Assembly (NCBI GenBank): GCA_014898415.1
Contig: RCTD01000019.1
Span: 868,001 to 932,000, forward strand
From: Stromatinia cepivora
Lineage: Eukaryota; Ascomycota; Leotiomycetes; Helotiales; Sclerotiniaceae
DNA: 64,000 bases
Reading direction: 5' to 3'
Below, one piece after another: positions 49,301 through 62,300 of this stretch. The notes beneath the pieces are model-generated. The model ran no database searches, was not told where the DNA came from, and worked only from the letters and a program-made list of their open reading frames with translations. A program made the translations under genes and the position numbers. The first letter of the stretch is position 1; each line of letters opens with the position of its first letter.

Positions 49301-52300
49301 ATTCAGTTAAATACTAAAAAAGAATTACAATGAAACATTTATATTAATAATGAGATTAAATATATTCAAACTATTTTTAACTATTATTGTAAAAGAAAAT
49401 TTGGAATATTCATATTTCGATATCAAAAACGCCTTTATCGAATTGCATTTGAAAGAAAAGATCTATTTCGAATTACTCCAAAGTATCAAAATCAAAAAGG
49501 GATATATACTACAAATTTTATAAAGTCTATATAATTTGAAACAAATTGAAAGGAATTGGAGTTTATTATTAAAGAAAAAGCTTTTAGATATAAATTTTGT
49601 ATAAAATTTGGCAGATTTATATCTGTATATATTCAAAGACCATAATATAATATTACTAATATATATCGACGATATCGTTATTATATTATATATATCATTA
49701 TAAATCATTTAATTCGATGAAAAGCTATCGATCTGTTTTAATACTAAGAATTTAAAGGAGATTAATAAGATCCTAAATGTTAAAATTATTCGCAATAGAA
49801 AAGTATATATATTAATTATAAATCAAAAAGAATATTTTGATATTATACTAACTAAATACAATATTATATATGGATAATATCAAACCAAGAAACTACCAAT
49901 AATAAATTATACCTATCTCCGGTTAGTAATCGATGATAATGAATTAGCAGATATAAACGAATATCAATAATGAATAGAAAATATAATTCATTTAATAGTA
50001 TATATTCGATTAGATATAATGTTCTCAATTGAAAGACTTTTACAATTTATAACAAAATCAATAAAATATTATATTATAACTTTGAAGAATCTGATGCGAT
50101 ATCTATAATCAACAATCAAATAGAAGTTATGATTTGGGTTAAAAAAAATATAATTTGATATTTACAAAGAATATAATATATCTGATAATACAATAAAGGT
50201 ATATACAAATACAGATTGGGCTAATAACAAATATAATTAGAAAAATGTTTCAGGGGGAGTTATGATATTCTATAAAAGCCTTATATTATAGGCTAACAAG
50301 AAACAAATATCTATAGCTACCTTTAATATAGAATCAGAATATATTACGATAATAATATTCACCAAATAAAGAAGATGAATTGTATAAATGCTCAAAAACC
50401 TATTCAGATCAAATTATATTGAAAAGAACAAAGATATAATTCAAATATTTGATAACAATCAAGGTGCTTTAACTTTAATCAAGAACTTACATTTATATAA
50501 ACAATCCAAATATATAAATATCAATTATCATTTCATTAAGGATTTAATAGAAAAGAAGAAAATCGCTATTAGTTATATCAATATATACGATATAATTGCC
50601 AATAGAATAACAAAGCCTTATATAAGGATTGCTTTCAAAAAATTCAAAAAAATGTTGGGATTAGTAATCTAGGAAAATCGAATAGGATATCCTCAATAGA
50701 GGAGTATTAAAAATGAGATTATCATAAAATTAGAATTAAGATTACAAGATTACAATAATACACAAACCATATTTGGGGATAATTTCAATTCTACTTTTAC
50801 TAGAATTATAGATCCTTAATTCAATCTACATAATCAACAATACTACTACTTCCTGCACCAAAAGTTAACAAATTTCATATTATTGTTAGATATAAAAGTA
50901 ATATATAGAATTATATTGAATAAAATTATAATATTATTAAAAGAGAATATAAAAAAGTATTTAAAACTCTACAAAAATACAAAAGAAATCTTTATAATAT
51001 TCATTTCCTTTTAAAAACTGACACAAACGTATTTGTAATTTAATTAAATAAAGCAATTATAGATTTATTTGATATTTTGATTATAAGATGAATTATTTGG
51101 ATTAGGCTTTTCGACTTTGATATTAGATATATTCCTAGAAACAAAAACATTACTATAGATGTTTTGTTACAACAATCATGAATTACTTTGAACAATATTG
51201 ATAAGAAATATAAAGAAAACATTGATGATTCGATTATTACAAACCTGAATTTGTTATAAATAGATCCGATAGTGAGTATAAATAATTCCAAAATTTTAAG
51301 ACCATCTCAAATTTTGAAAAACGGAAATAAAAGAATACAAATAATCATTCAATATATTATTATATTATAAAAACCTAAAAATATATTAATAAAAGATTAA
51401 CAAATTTTTTAAAAAAAAACTCTCAATTTTTATATAAAGGATCATTATCTATTCAGAATCCAAAAAAACAGATTACCTTTTGTTTATATAATAATAGATA
51501 ATAATTTAATTAAAAAAATAAAAATTATAATTCGAATATATAAAGAATTGGATTATAAAGATTTAGAATTATTGTATATTAAAATGCATAATTGTTATTA
51601 ATGAAATAGGATATACAAGAATATAAAAAATTGAATGATTTTTTGCTCTATTTGTTAATTCAGATTATTCAAACAAATAAATGAATTAATGATTACTATT
51701 TGAACTTCAAGTATTTGATATAAAATTAATATAGATATTACAAAAATACTTGACAACTATAGATTCAAATATTTTGTTATTTTATAAGAAGATTCGAATA
51801 ATTAAATGAAAGTTAAAACTTTATAAAATATTATTTCAGAAACAATTGCTAAATTCTTTTATAAAGTAATCTATCATTATAGTTTCTTTGAAGAAATTAT
51901 TATAAATAAAGAGTTTGAAAATAAAGGCGTTATATTTACTTATTGCAAAAAATACAAAATCAATAAAATCAAAATATCAGTCTATTATTTATAAATCAAT
52001 AAAATAATAGAAAAAGGTTATCATTTTATTACAAAAATACTTTCCCGTTTATCACAAAGAGAATATAAATAATCTGAATAATTGGAAACAGTATTATTCA
52101 TTAATTATATTTCAATTCACAAATCGACAAATAAAACATTATTTGAATTGATTTATAAACAAAAAACTGTATTACCTTTTGAAATTATATATACGATTTG
52201 AAGAATCCTTAATTGAGAAAATATATAAACCCAAAAAGATTTATTAATCATTAAAATATAATAATTAAAAATACTAAATGAAAATATTAAAGAAATAATC

Positions 52301-53099
52301 CTTCGCAAATAATATTATAAAAAAGATAATAAACTTCGATATAATTTCGATCACAAAACATTAAATAAAAATATTCAAATTAAAAATATAATTTTATATT
52401 ACAACCCCTAATTAAAAATCGATATATCTTGTAATACAAAACTTACTTTCAAATAATACAGACTTTATAAAATAACAAAGAAATTGAAGGATTTTTTTAT
52501 ATATATCTTTAAAGAAATAAATGATACTTTATTTAGTAGAATTTATACAGATATTTATCTCAAGAAATATATCTTATATTTAAATCTCTTTGTAAATAAC
52601 AATTCTAAAGATTTATATAAATGAATAAACTAAAAGAATTGAATTTCTAAATATCCATAATTTTCCAAACAAAAGATAACAAATAATCAAGGACTATTCT
52701 TTATCTAATCATAAAACGATATAGAATCAAAAGAAAAAAAGCAAATACAATAAATCAAAAAGGAATTGTTACTACAAGTTTTTAATCGTCAATTAAAAAG
52801 TTCGATAAAGAAAACCTTATAATCCTTAAAAAGAGAAAAGTATTTGAATCCTTTTTGAAAAAATTTATTATATTATCGATCTCGTTCTTGAACAATTTAC
52901 AAATAATTCTTGAATAATATTTGAATAGTTCAATATTTTCTTTTTAAATTTGTTTTTTCTAATAATTTGATTTGAAGTTATTAATTCTTTGTTTGTATTT
53001 ATTTTATTATTTATATAAACTTTTATTTAAGTTTTGATATAATATTTGAAAAAGAATTTAATTAGATTATAGCTTTTTGTTTTATTAGTAATAATATCT

Positions 53100-56000
53100 T
53101 TTTTCTTATCCGATACAAAAATCATTTTTTCAACAACGAAATCGAAGTATTTGTATTCATTGAAACTTTTGAAGTTAAGAAAAAATATAATGCTTTTGAA
53201 TAATAACTCAATTATTCTATAAATATTGTTGATCTTATTAAAAACTTTGCAAATAAAATAAAAGATTAAATCGAAGATCAAAAGCTTTATAAAACAATTG
53301 GTTTTTTCAAAATTGGTTATTTTATTAAAAACAACAATACAATTCAATTTATCGAATAACATTATAATAAAGTCAAAGAAGGTCTTAAAAATCTCGAAAG
53401 AATTTGAACAATTGTTTAAAGAAAAGTTTTTATTTGCTTTTGATCAAAAAATATAAATTTAAATAATACTTCAATAAGAACGGATATAATCTATTATATC
53501 TTTCACTTTAACCTTCAAATTCTTATGAAATTTCTGAATAAATATATAATTGAATATCTTATACGAAAAAAAAACAAAGGAATCAAAAAATACAATCTTA
53601 TAGATTTCTATATTATATATAGATTTATTACGAAAGTTGATATAAAGAATAAAAAAGATTAAATACTTTTCCCTTACAATTTTATATAGAATCCTATCTT
53701 CAGAATTTATAGATTTACTTTTGATAATCTTGAATTTCTAAGAGAATATTGTAAAGACGAAAACCTTTTCGAAGTTTAATAAAGGGATAAATCTATTGGC
53801 GAAATGATTATTGTAGAAACTGCCTTAATATTCTTTAATAATAATAATAATGAAAAGGAATCTAATACTAAAAAACAATTAGAAATAATTATTACATCAG
53901 ATACTCCTCGTATATACCGATTTCTTCATTCCCAAATGATTGTACCAATTTCGGAATCTACAATCATGAATATCGATAAATAGGAAAAGAAAGATTATTA
54001 TTTTGATTTCTCGAAAAAAGTTCTTTTTTATCCATTTATTCTAGATAGATTCGTATTTTATCATTGTACAACTGATTATAATATTAAATTTGTTTCAAAC
54101 AATGATAATTCAATCTTTGATAATTTTAAGACGATCTTAAATTCTTTATAAGAACTGAAAAGTTGTTTTTATAATTTAGACTATCAATTTGAAGAGGGAT
54201 AGTATTTTTTGATGAATAACAGATATATTACCGATCAAATAGAATGAAGAATTGTTATATTATTGGAAAAACAAATCATTACAAATACTTCATATATATA
54301 TTATTTGTATATTTTAACAAAACTTCTCGATCTAAAGTCGAAGTATATTTCGGCCAAGGAATTACAAAATAGATTGATTATTATTATCAGAAATCAAAAA
54401 TATATTAACAAAATAAAATTGATAAAGGTATTCTACCCTTAATTCTATTTATATCAATTCTTAATTTTAGAATAATCAAAATAAATCCTTAGTTTCAATC
54501 GATTCGGTTCAATAAAGAGTTTCTATTTTTTTAATTTTAATAAAGTTCTCAAAGATAATTTTCTTTTATTAAAATCATCAAATAAAGAATCCTTTAAAAA
54601 TCAATTTATCTTATATATCTCTTCATTTCAATATATCTTCGAATAAAGAAATAGATTCGATTTGCGAAATGTTTGCGAAGATATTCTCACTATTTACAAA
54701 TAATATTTCTATAGAGTTTTTAAAGGAGATCTGTTTCTGAATTGCTATTTTTCGATTATTCAACTCCTTTTAAGATACGATTCTGTTTTGTGGTATATTA
54801 TTATCTATACTTGAAAGAATAAAGAGTTCTGTTTTGTATTAATACCTTTATTTATATTATATTTTCCTAATTATGATAAGAAGTTTAATTTTTGTTATTC
54901 CTTTTTTGATCTTTTCTATTTAATTTCTAAAGGTAAATGAAAAGAAGCTTTAAAAAGAATGATTATTATAATCGATCTTCTTAAACTAAAGGAATCGATT
55001 AAAAACTTTTATAAAGAGTATTAAATTCTTGTTCTTTATAAACTAGATGATAATGATAATTTAATTCGGGAATTTCTAAAGAAGTATTTTTTCATTTATC
55101 AATTATAATATAATCTTGATTGGGCAATAAAGAGGGAAGCTTTTCAAAAAATCGAATAAAAGAATTAATTTCGTTGAAGAACCTTAGTTAAATCTGAATT
55201 TTGAATAATTGTAATACAATTAGATATTATTTTGAAATATGCTGGCTTTTCTAGATCCTGTAGATTAAGTTTGATATCGATCTTTTATTTAATTATAACT
55301 TTGAATGAAAAGAATATAAAGAATAATAACTTTTATAAAAACCTTTAAAGATCTCTTTAAAATCAAATTATCCTTTTTGAGTTAAACGAATTTAATGAAA
55401 AAGATCTTTATATTCTTTAATCCTTTTCTTTTAATATTAATTTTATTTTATAAGATTATCTTTCTATAGTTTTTTTAGAATATTTATTTTAGGATTCTAA
55501 TATTATTAAAGGAATAATAAATAGATTATTTAAAGTTAATAATAATGAATTCGAGTTTTGGTATAAATGATGATATAATCTTATAATGACGGATCTGGTT
55601 ATTTAATTTGAAGTATTCCAAAACAAAGAAAAGTAATAGAAAGATTGATCATTATTTGTAAATTATAATACACCTTTATAAAAATAAGAAGCTTTTTGTA
55701 ATAAGGATTTTGAAGATAATGAATTCTCTGATAAAGAAAACGTTAATAATTAGGAGATTATAAATCTAATTAGTGAAGAATCCCTTATTGAGAAATCTTA
55801 ATCTATATTAAAGAAGTTTATTGGAAAAGAAAAAAAAATTATGGGATAAGAATCGATTCAAAATCAATCTATAATGTTATCCAATTCATTCTCAATTGGA
55901 TCTTCTGGAATACAAGGTATTGTTTCAATCTTTAATATAGATTATGAATCAAATAAAGAATAGATAAATCATTTTCCAGTGAAGAAATCTTTTATGAGAT

Positions 56001-56250
56001 TTAGTAGTAAAAAAAAGGATTATTCTTTTAATATTAAATAAAAACTTGTAATGCCAAAAATCCTTATTTATTATTCAAATTGTATTTAGAAATCATTAAA
56101 AAATCTGATTACAAATATAAAGTCTGTTATAAAGTATCCAATTAAATATCTAAAAAAGATCGGAGATGAAAAGAATAATGAAAATACTTCTTAGGAATTT
56201 AAAACTTTTATTGAATTTGGTAAAAAGACAATAAAAATAGATTTGAATTA
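53100..56250 (+). pseudogene. Extra ~1,000-codon reading frame downstream of integrase in gypsy C
   Basis: A single plus-strand frame can be read without any frameshift from about 53,100 to 56,250. It has only TAA, TAG and TGA codons explainable as mutated CAA, CAG, CGA or TGG. Checkpoints in this frame: 53369, 53804, 55115, 55874 and 56162. Segments include SDTPRIYRFLHSQMIVPISE, RFVFYHCTTDYNIKFVSNND, FDLRNVCEDILTIYK and LKYAGFSRSCRLSLISI, ending in a Ser/Lys/Glu-rich tail. It is in the same frame as integrase, so it was either a pol extension or a separate ORF. No start codon can be fixed and I recognise no domain. The 3' LTR follows 180 bp later. Confidence 0.55.
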
Positions 56251-56426
56251 ATAAAAACCTGAAATATATTGTTTTTTTAAAACAATCTTAAAAATTATTT
56301 ACTATTCTAATTTGTTAATACTTTAATTGGTTTTCTTTAATTTAATTATCTTTTGATTTTTTTAGTTTTTATTTTTTGTAATTATTTTGAAGTTAAATAG
56401 AATATATATTTTGGGAAAGAAAAGGA

Positions 56427-56719
56427 TATAAGAAAATTGAGATATCAAGGTTTAATATATAGCTAATTTGTAATTATATAATTATATGATTTTTTGTAAT
56501 TAAATATAAAAAAAAACTTTACTTTTCTTTCCTTGAAAGAAATCAATCGTTTTTTTTATTAGTCTTTTTGTATTTTATTTGTATATAATCCAAATTATTG
56601 TTTAAACCTATTAGTTTTACTATTTGAATCTTCTACAATGTAATCTGATCAATTCCAATTCCCATTTTCCTTTACAGCGTGCTATCGGGATGCACGTATC
56701 TCGACCTACCTCTTTCACA
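56427..56719 (+). repeat. Gypsy C 3' LTR
   Basis: 293 bp, partner of the T1-interrupted LTR at 26545. It starts TATAAGAAAATTGAGATATC (mutated) and ends CTACCTCTTTCACA (intact outer edge). Confidence 0.88.
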
Positions 56720-56723
56720 ATAT

Positions 56724-57695
56724 TACTATAGTATCGTCTTTATAGTATGATTGGATCTTATTCTTTAAATAGTTATCTTCTAAAGTATAAATAACTACAA
56801 ACTGTAGTATATTATAAATCAATGATTCGCCTTCCTATTTGAATATAGCATATAATTTATACGATTTGTTTTCCTGATATTCAGGTTTTCGATTGAGAAT
56901 ATCAGCTTTAATGTTTTCTAATCCTTTGATATATAAAATCTTAAAATTGTAATTGATCATAATTTCTGATCATCTAACCTATCGTTTATTTAACTGCTTT
57001 GTTGTAATAAAATAAACCAAATTCTTGTAATCTATATACATCTGTATCATATATTTTGATCCTTTCAAATATACTCGCCATTCTTTAAATATATCAATTA
57101 TCGCCAATAATTCCTTATCGTATATTTTGTAATTTAATTCTACTAATAATAGTTTTCGAAAATAGAATACAATTGGTTGATATTTCTCATTCTGATCTGA
57201 TTGATTTAGAACTGTTTTTATAGCGAAATCTGAGGAGTCCGTTTTCATTATGATTTGCTTTTCTGAATCAAATATTAACAGTATTGACTCTCCAATTACT
57301 ACCTGTTTGAATACTTCGAAAGACTCCTATACCTTAACGGTTTATTTGAATATTCCCTATTCTTTTCTAATTAAATTGGTTAAAAGTATTATAATCCCTG
57401 AATAATCTCTAATAAATTTTCAATAGAAATTGACAAATCCTAAAAAAAATTATACTTCCTTAACTATAATAAACTACTTTCATTCGAATATTGCTTTAAC
57501 CTTATCCTTGCTCATCTTGAACCCTTGACTTGATACAATGAATCCTAGAAATTCTATTTCCATAATATAGAATTCATATTTGCTTGATTTGTATAGCAAA
57601 TCGGCTTTAACTAAATATTCGAAGATATTGCTGATATCTTTAATATATTGAACTTTGTTATTTGAATATACTAGAATATTGTTCAAATAATATAT
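56724..57695 (-). pseudogene. Gypsy B reverse transcriptase and RNase H part
   Basis: The minus strand reads IYYLNNILVYSNNKVQYIKD (about 57,690-57,630; the YxDD box is YLNN), then YKSSKYEFYIMEIEFLGFIV and KMSKDKVKAIFE, the RT palm end and thumb. RNase H follows at 57248-56979 with KTDSSDFAIKTVLNQ, then YDKELLAIIDIFKEWRVYL. Copia F2 interrupts RT at 57696 and gypsy C interrupts the region after RNase H at 56723. It continues into integrase at 26,544. Confidence 0.87.
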
Positions 57696-58004
57696 TGTCA
57701 CGGAAAGCCCCGCAATCCCCTGTATCTTATGAAGGATCAAAGCGTATACTTTTTAATCGGAATGAAGGATCTACTAACCTTTATCAATCCATTAATTAAT
57801 AAAGTGATCCTGATATATTAATAAATAAAGATCTAATCTAATTAAGATGTATATCGATTAGATAACTATTTATTTGTTTTATATATATAGCTCTTGATTT
57901 ATATAATCAAGGGCAAGTTATTCAATTCTTTTACTCTACTAATTATATGTACTACTTATTCTCTGATCTCTGAAAGTGCTATATAATTATATTATTCCGT
58001 GATA
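57696..58004 (+). repeat. Copia F2 5' LTR
   Basis: It starts TGTCACGGAAAGCCCCGC and ends CCGTGATA, 309 bp, like the LTRs at 39208 and 47160. Confidence 0.9.
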
Positions 58005-59123
58005 ATTATAAGCCTGGTAGCTTTTAAATTTATATAACTTTCTATTCAGTAATTACTAAGTATTCAAAGGATCATTCTTAAAATATCATTTCTATTTTAT
58101 TTATAATTTAATATTCATATCAATTTAGTTATTTTCATTCAATATAACAAAAGATCAAAACGATTTTCTTTTTATAATCTATACTTAATGACTGGAATAA
58201 TATCTATGCTTGAAAAATAAATATCAAGTTCAAGGAATCTGGGATTCAATCAATTCAGAGAACGATCTGTTTGTTTCTATATCAGCGATATCCATTCCAA
58301 ATTCCGATTTGATAAATGAGCCTATCCGTATTTAAGTCGATTGGTTTTCAATCAAATTATTTGTTTTATCTTTTGTTATTGATTTTCAAATCAAATATAA
58401 TTAAAAGAAACAAATTCAATATCAAAAGGAATTCTCGGAATATTTTGTAGCGATTTAATTTAGGGAAGATACTAATGGAAATACAAAGATAAAAGATTCT
58501 GATAATAATATATCGGGATTTATTTCTAATAGATTTATTATTTTACTCCCAATTATTTTTCAAGAAATCTCTTTCGAACTTGCTTTTTTCTAATTGGAAT
58601 ATCGATATTGATAACAAGAATATACATAGAATTACAAAGTTTTTAAGGATATTTATAAATGGATCGAATTGTCAATTGATCAAATATATCTTATAGAGTT
58701 ATCTATTCTCAATTAAGGTATTATAATTCTTTTATTCAAGATAATCATTAATATATTCAAAAAGAAATTTGTATCTATAATAACTACTATCAAATTCGCA
58801 GTACTACAAGAATATCGATCTATTCTAATACAAACCTTGCTCAATAGAATCGATTCTATCAAATGGTATAGGGATTGGATTATAATCTACATTAAAGCTT
58901 TTATATACGAGATTATTGAAGTATAGAATGAAATCGCTATTAATACTTTTCTATAAACTATTGATACTAAAATGCTTCCAATCTGAACAAATACTATAAT
59001 TATATAAATCAAGATGAACAATCAATTCGGATTATTCAATCTTTTATTTAAACAATTCGAAGATATTTTTAAAGGATTAATCTTCCAGAATTTTATTTCC
59101 TTAAAAACTAAAAAAGGAATATA

Positions 59124-59289
59124 TATTAACTTTTGGTGCAGGAAATAGTAGTATTATTGATTATATAAATTGAACTAAGGATTTATAATTCTAATAAAAG
59201 TAGAATTGAAGTTATCCCCAAATATAGTCTATACATCATTATAATCTTGTGATTTTAATTCTAATCCTATAATAGTTTCATTTTCAATA
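59124..59289 (-). repeat. Copia G 3' LTR
   Basis: Reverse complement of the 166-bp A/E LTR, same length. The outer edge faces left. Confidence 0.92.
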
Positions 59290-59319
59290 TTCCTTTATTA
59301 AGGATATTCTATTCGATTT

Positions 59320-62300
59320 TTCTAGATTACTAATCCCAACATTTTCTTGAATCTTTTGAAAGCAATTTTTACATAAAATTTTGTTATTCTATCGATAATT
59401 ATATCATATATATTGATATAATTAATAACGATTTTTTTTTTCTATTAAATCTTTAATGAAATAATAATTGATATTTATATATTTGGATTATTCATACAAA
59501 TATAAATTCTTAATTAAAGTTAAAGTATTTTGATTATTATCAAGTATTTAAACTGTATTTTCGTTCTTTTCAATATAACTTGATCTGAATAAATCTTTGA
59601 GTATTTATACAATCTATCTTTTTTGTTTGATGAATATTGCTATTGTAATATATTCTAATTCCACATTAAAGGTAACCATAGATATTTGTTTCTTATTAGT
59701 CTATGATATAGGATCTTTGTAGAATATTACAATTCCTTTTGAAATATTTTTCCGATCATATTTATTATTAATTTAATCTATATCTATATATACCTTTATT
59801 ATATTGTCAAATATATTGTATTCTTTATAAATATCAGATTGTACTCCCTTTAATCCGAACCATAATTTCTATTTGATTATTGATTATAGATATCGCATCA
59901 GATTCTTCAAAGCTATAGTATAATGTTTTACTGGTTTTACCATAAATTGTGAAAATCTTTCAACTGAGAATACTATATTTGATCGAGTATATACTATTGG
60001 ATGAATTATATTTTCTATTTGTTATTGATATTCGTTTATATCTACCAATTCATTATTATCGATTATTAATTGGAAATAGGTATAATCCATTATTGGTAGT
60101 TTCTTGGTTTGATGTTATTTATATGTAATATTGTATTTGGTTAGTATAATATCGAGATATTCTTTTTGATTTATAATTAATATATATATTTTTTTATTAC
60201 GAATAATTCTAATATTTAGGATCTTACTAATCTCTTTTAGATTCTTGGTGTTAAAACAGGCCGATAGCTTTTCATCGAATCAAATGATTTGCGATAATAT
60301 ACATGATACAATAATGATATCATCGATATATACCAATAATATTATATCACAATCTTTGAATATATATAGATATAGATCTATCAAACTTTATACAAAACCT
60401 ATATCTAAAAACTCTTTCTTCAATAATAAACTCCAGTCTCTTTCAATTTACTTCAAATTATATAAACTTCATAAAGCTTGTAATATATATCCCTTTTTGA
60501 TTTTAATACTTTGGAATAATTCGAGATAGATTTTTTCCTTCAAATACAATTCAATAAAAGTATTTTTGATATCGAAATATGAATATTCCAAATTTTCTTT
60601 TGCAATGATAATTAGGAATAATCTGAATATATCTAACCTTATTATTGGTGCAAATATTTCATTATAATTTTTTTCTAATACTTAACTGAACCCTTGAACT
60701 ATTAATCTTACCTTAAATCGTTCTATCTTGTTATCCTTAATCTTAATTGTAAATATCTATTTCGTTGAAATTAGATTACTTCCTTTAGGGAATATATATT
60801 CTTCCTAAATACTATTTTGAACTAAAAATATGATTTCCTTTTGGATAGTTTCCTTTCATTTTTCAGAATGTTTTCGATTCGATATTACTTCCTTATAAGT
60901 TCTTGATATTTTGATTTCTAGAATTTCTTTGGCCGGATATACTACATTTTCTATATTATCTGTATTTATCAATGAAATCATAAAATCTGAAACGATCTTG
61001 TCTTTGATATAAAGATCCATTTTGTAAATGATCGGAATTGTAATTATAATGTATTCTATATTTTCTTGAGTTTTGGCCTATATAGATATTGTAATCAATG
61101 CTCTTATAATCTTACTTTCCTGTTCTTTTTCAGGATCTTATTTCATATCTCTTTTCCATTTTCGTATTAAATACTTTGGGGATTTGTTTTCAAGGTTTAT
61201 TTTATTCTCTTACTCGATCTCAAATAATTATAGATTTACTTCGTTTTTTGATTTTACTGAAATAGATTTATCAACAAAATTTAAAACGATCTTAAATTTT
61301 GCTTCTAATATAGATTCAGAATTTGCAGAAATTGATTTTTAGATTGAATCCTTTGAAATAATAAATTCGATATCTGAAGTATCCTTGAAAAAAGATTCTT
61401 GATTTGTTTTCTGAATATTGCCATCTTCATTTTCATTGTATATTGGTATTAATATATCTAATTTATTTGGTTTCAATTTGATAATTGGGGTGCTTAATAT
61501 AATCATTAAACTCGATATAATATCTATTGAAGAGAATATTTGAAATAAAGGTAATATAGATATCGCGTTTGGTATTAAAGATAGAGAAGATATTTTGTTT
61601 GTTATTGGTCTATTATAAGGTTTTTGATCTAGTTTTATATTCTTTGTTCCTTATAAACCTGATTTATAATTTCTTAATTTAAAATCCAAATCTTCTTTTT
61701 GATAAGATTCATCTATAATTACTTTGCTTGATCAAAATGTATAATCTAATTTTGGAGAATATATTTTGATATATTTGTTTGTAACTTTTGAATACCTTAG
61801 GAATACATCGATTTTCGAAGTATTCTGTAACTTATTGTATTTCTGCTTTTTCGAAATAATTTTGGGATTAATATAAACATAACATTTGCTTTTCCAGATT
61901 TTGTATATTTCTATATCTAGTATTATACCTGTAAAAGCTTCTATAGAAAATCGATCTATTCCGTTTATATCAGGATCAATATTAATGCGATTCCTGATAT
62001 AAATATCGTATTCTATAGTTTCATCTTAAAATTCTAATAGTAATTCAGTTTCTTTTAGTATTACTTTTATATTTGCTTTTGCAATCTTTATATTCTGTTT
62101 TGCAGATTTGTTTTGATATAAAAAGGCAATTGTTATAATTTCGGATTGTATACCTGATGATTATTCACAAATAATTTATAGGAATTCTGATATATTGTCA
62201 ATCCTAATTGTAATAATCTTTTCTCCAGTAGTTAATTCCATTTTCTTTTTCCAAATTTTCAATGTTTAAATTGTATCGTCTTTTTGTTTAAGTAATATAA

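Larger units (their letters stand above)
37690..50675 (+). pseudogene. Copia E gag-pol polyprotein, split by copia F
   Basis: Gag (KSEYLKDEANILSYICTTFN, about 37,889) and protease end (LYVLGLGVNLLSGKRICEIG, about 38,850) lie before copia F. Integrase (from about 47,580), RT with an intact YIDD box (49662-49673) and RNase H (DNNQGALTLIKNLHLYKQSK, about 50,450) lie after it. The frame before (37766, 38771) and after (47922, 48516, 50388) is the same once the 8,266-bp insertion is removed, so no indel has accumulated. Stops are of RIP type. Confidence 0.88.
37121..50870 (+). mobile_element. Ty1/copia retrotransposon E, carrying copia F
   Basis: 166-bp LTRs at 37121-37286 and 50705-50870, TSD aattt (37116-37120 and 50871-50875). 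Without copia F and its duplication (8,266 bp) it is 5,484 bp, against 5,487 bp for copia A, the same family. It interrupts gypsy C between RT and RNase H, and removing it restores NDKF|HIIVRY in frame. Confidence 0.93.
34900..53000 (+). pseudogene. Gypsy C pol (protease, RT, RNase H, integrase), split by copia E
   Basis: The protease active site DSGL is at 35004-35015, followed by INIMNLEIIKELGF and INFGGIKNIVDIFVLNNTKD. RT motifs lie at about 36,330-36,620: TFLINFFFKYNQILLNKKSK, KFIILLQGTTNSITQFTRIV and YLDNIKIKG, where the YxDD box is YLDN (36566-36577). Copia E inserts at 37121. RNase H resumes at 50876 with HIIVRYKSNI and ends FDFDIRYIPRNKNITIDVLL (about 51,110-51,165). Integrase follows at about 51,800-52,500 (KEFENKGVIFTYCKKYKINKI; NKTLFELIYKQKTVLPFEI). 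RT, RNase H and integrase share one frame, and the protease lies in another. Stops are of RIP type. Confidence 0.83.
26545..56719 (+). mobile_element. Giant Ty3/gypsy element C, host of several nested insertions
   Basis: Two 293-bp LTRs bound it: 26545-28518 once T1 is removed, and 56427-56719. A purine tract (GGGAAAGAAAAGGA, about 56413-56426) precedes the 3' LTR. A 4-bp match, ATAT, flanks both ends (26541-26544 and 56720-56723). Removing C restores the gypsy B frame. After subtracting T1, T2 with T3 and T4, and copia E with F, about 11.2 kb of its own sequence remains, which is long for a gypsy element. Order: gag, protease, RT, RNase H, integrase, then a long extra reading frame. The TSD is short and AT-only, so the frame restoration is the stronger evidence. 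Confidence 0.85.

Noticed and set aside
57480..57740. Gypsy B RT starting MILHKIQGIAGL
   Set aside because: The first residues are translation of the copia F2 LTR; the genuine RT begins at the 57695 junction.
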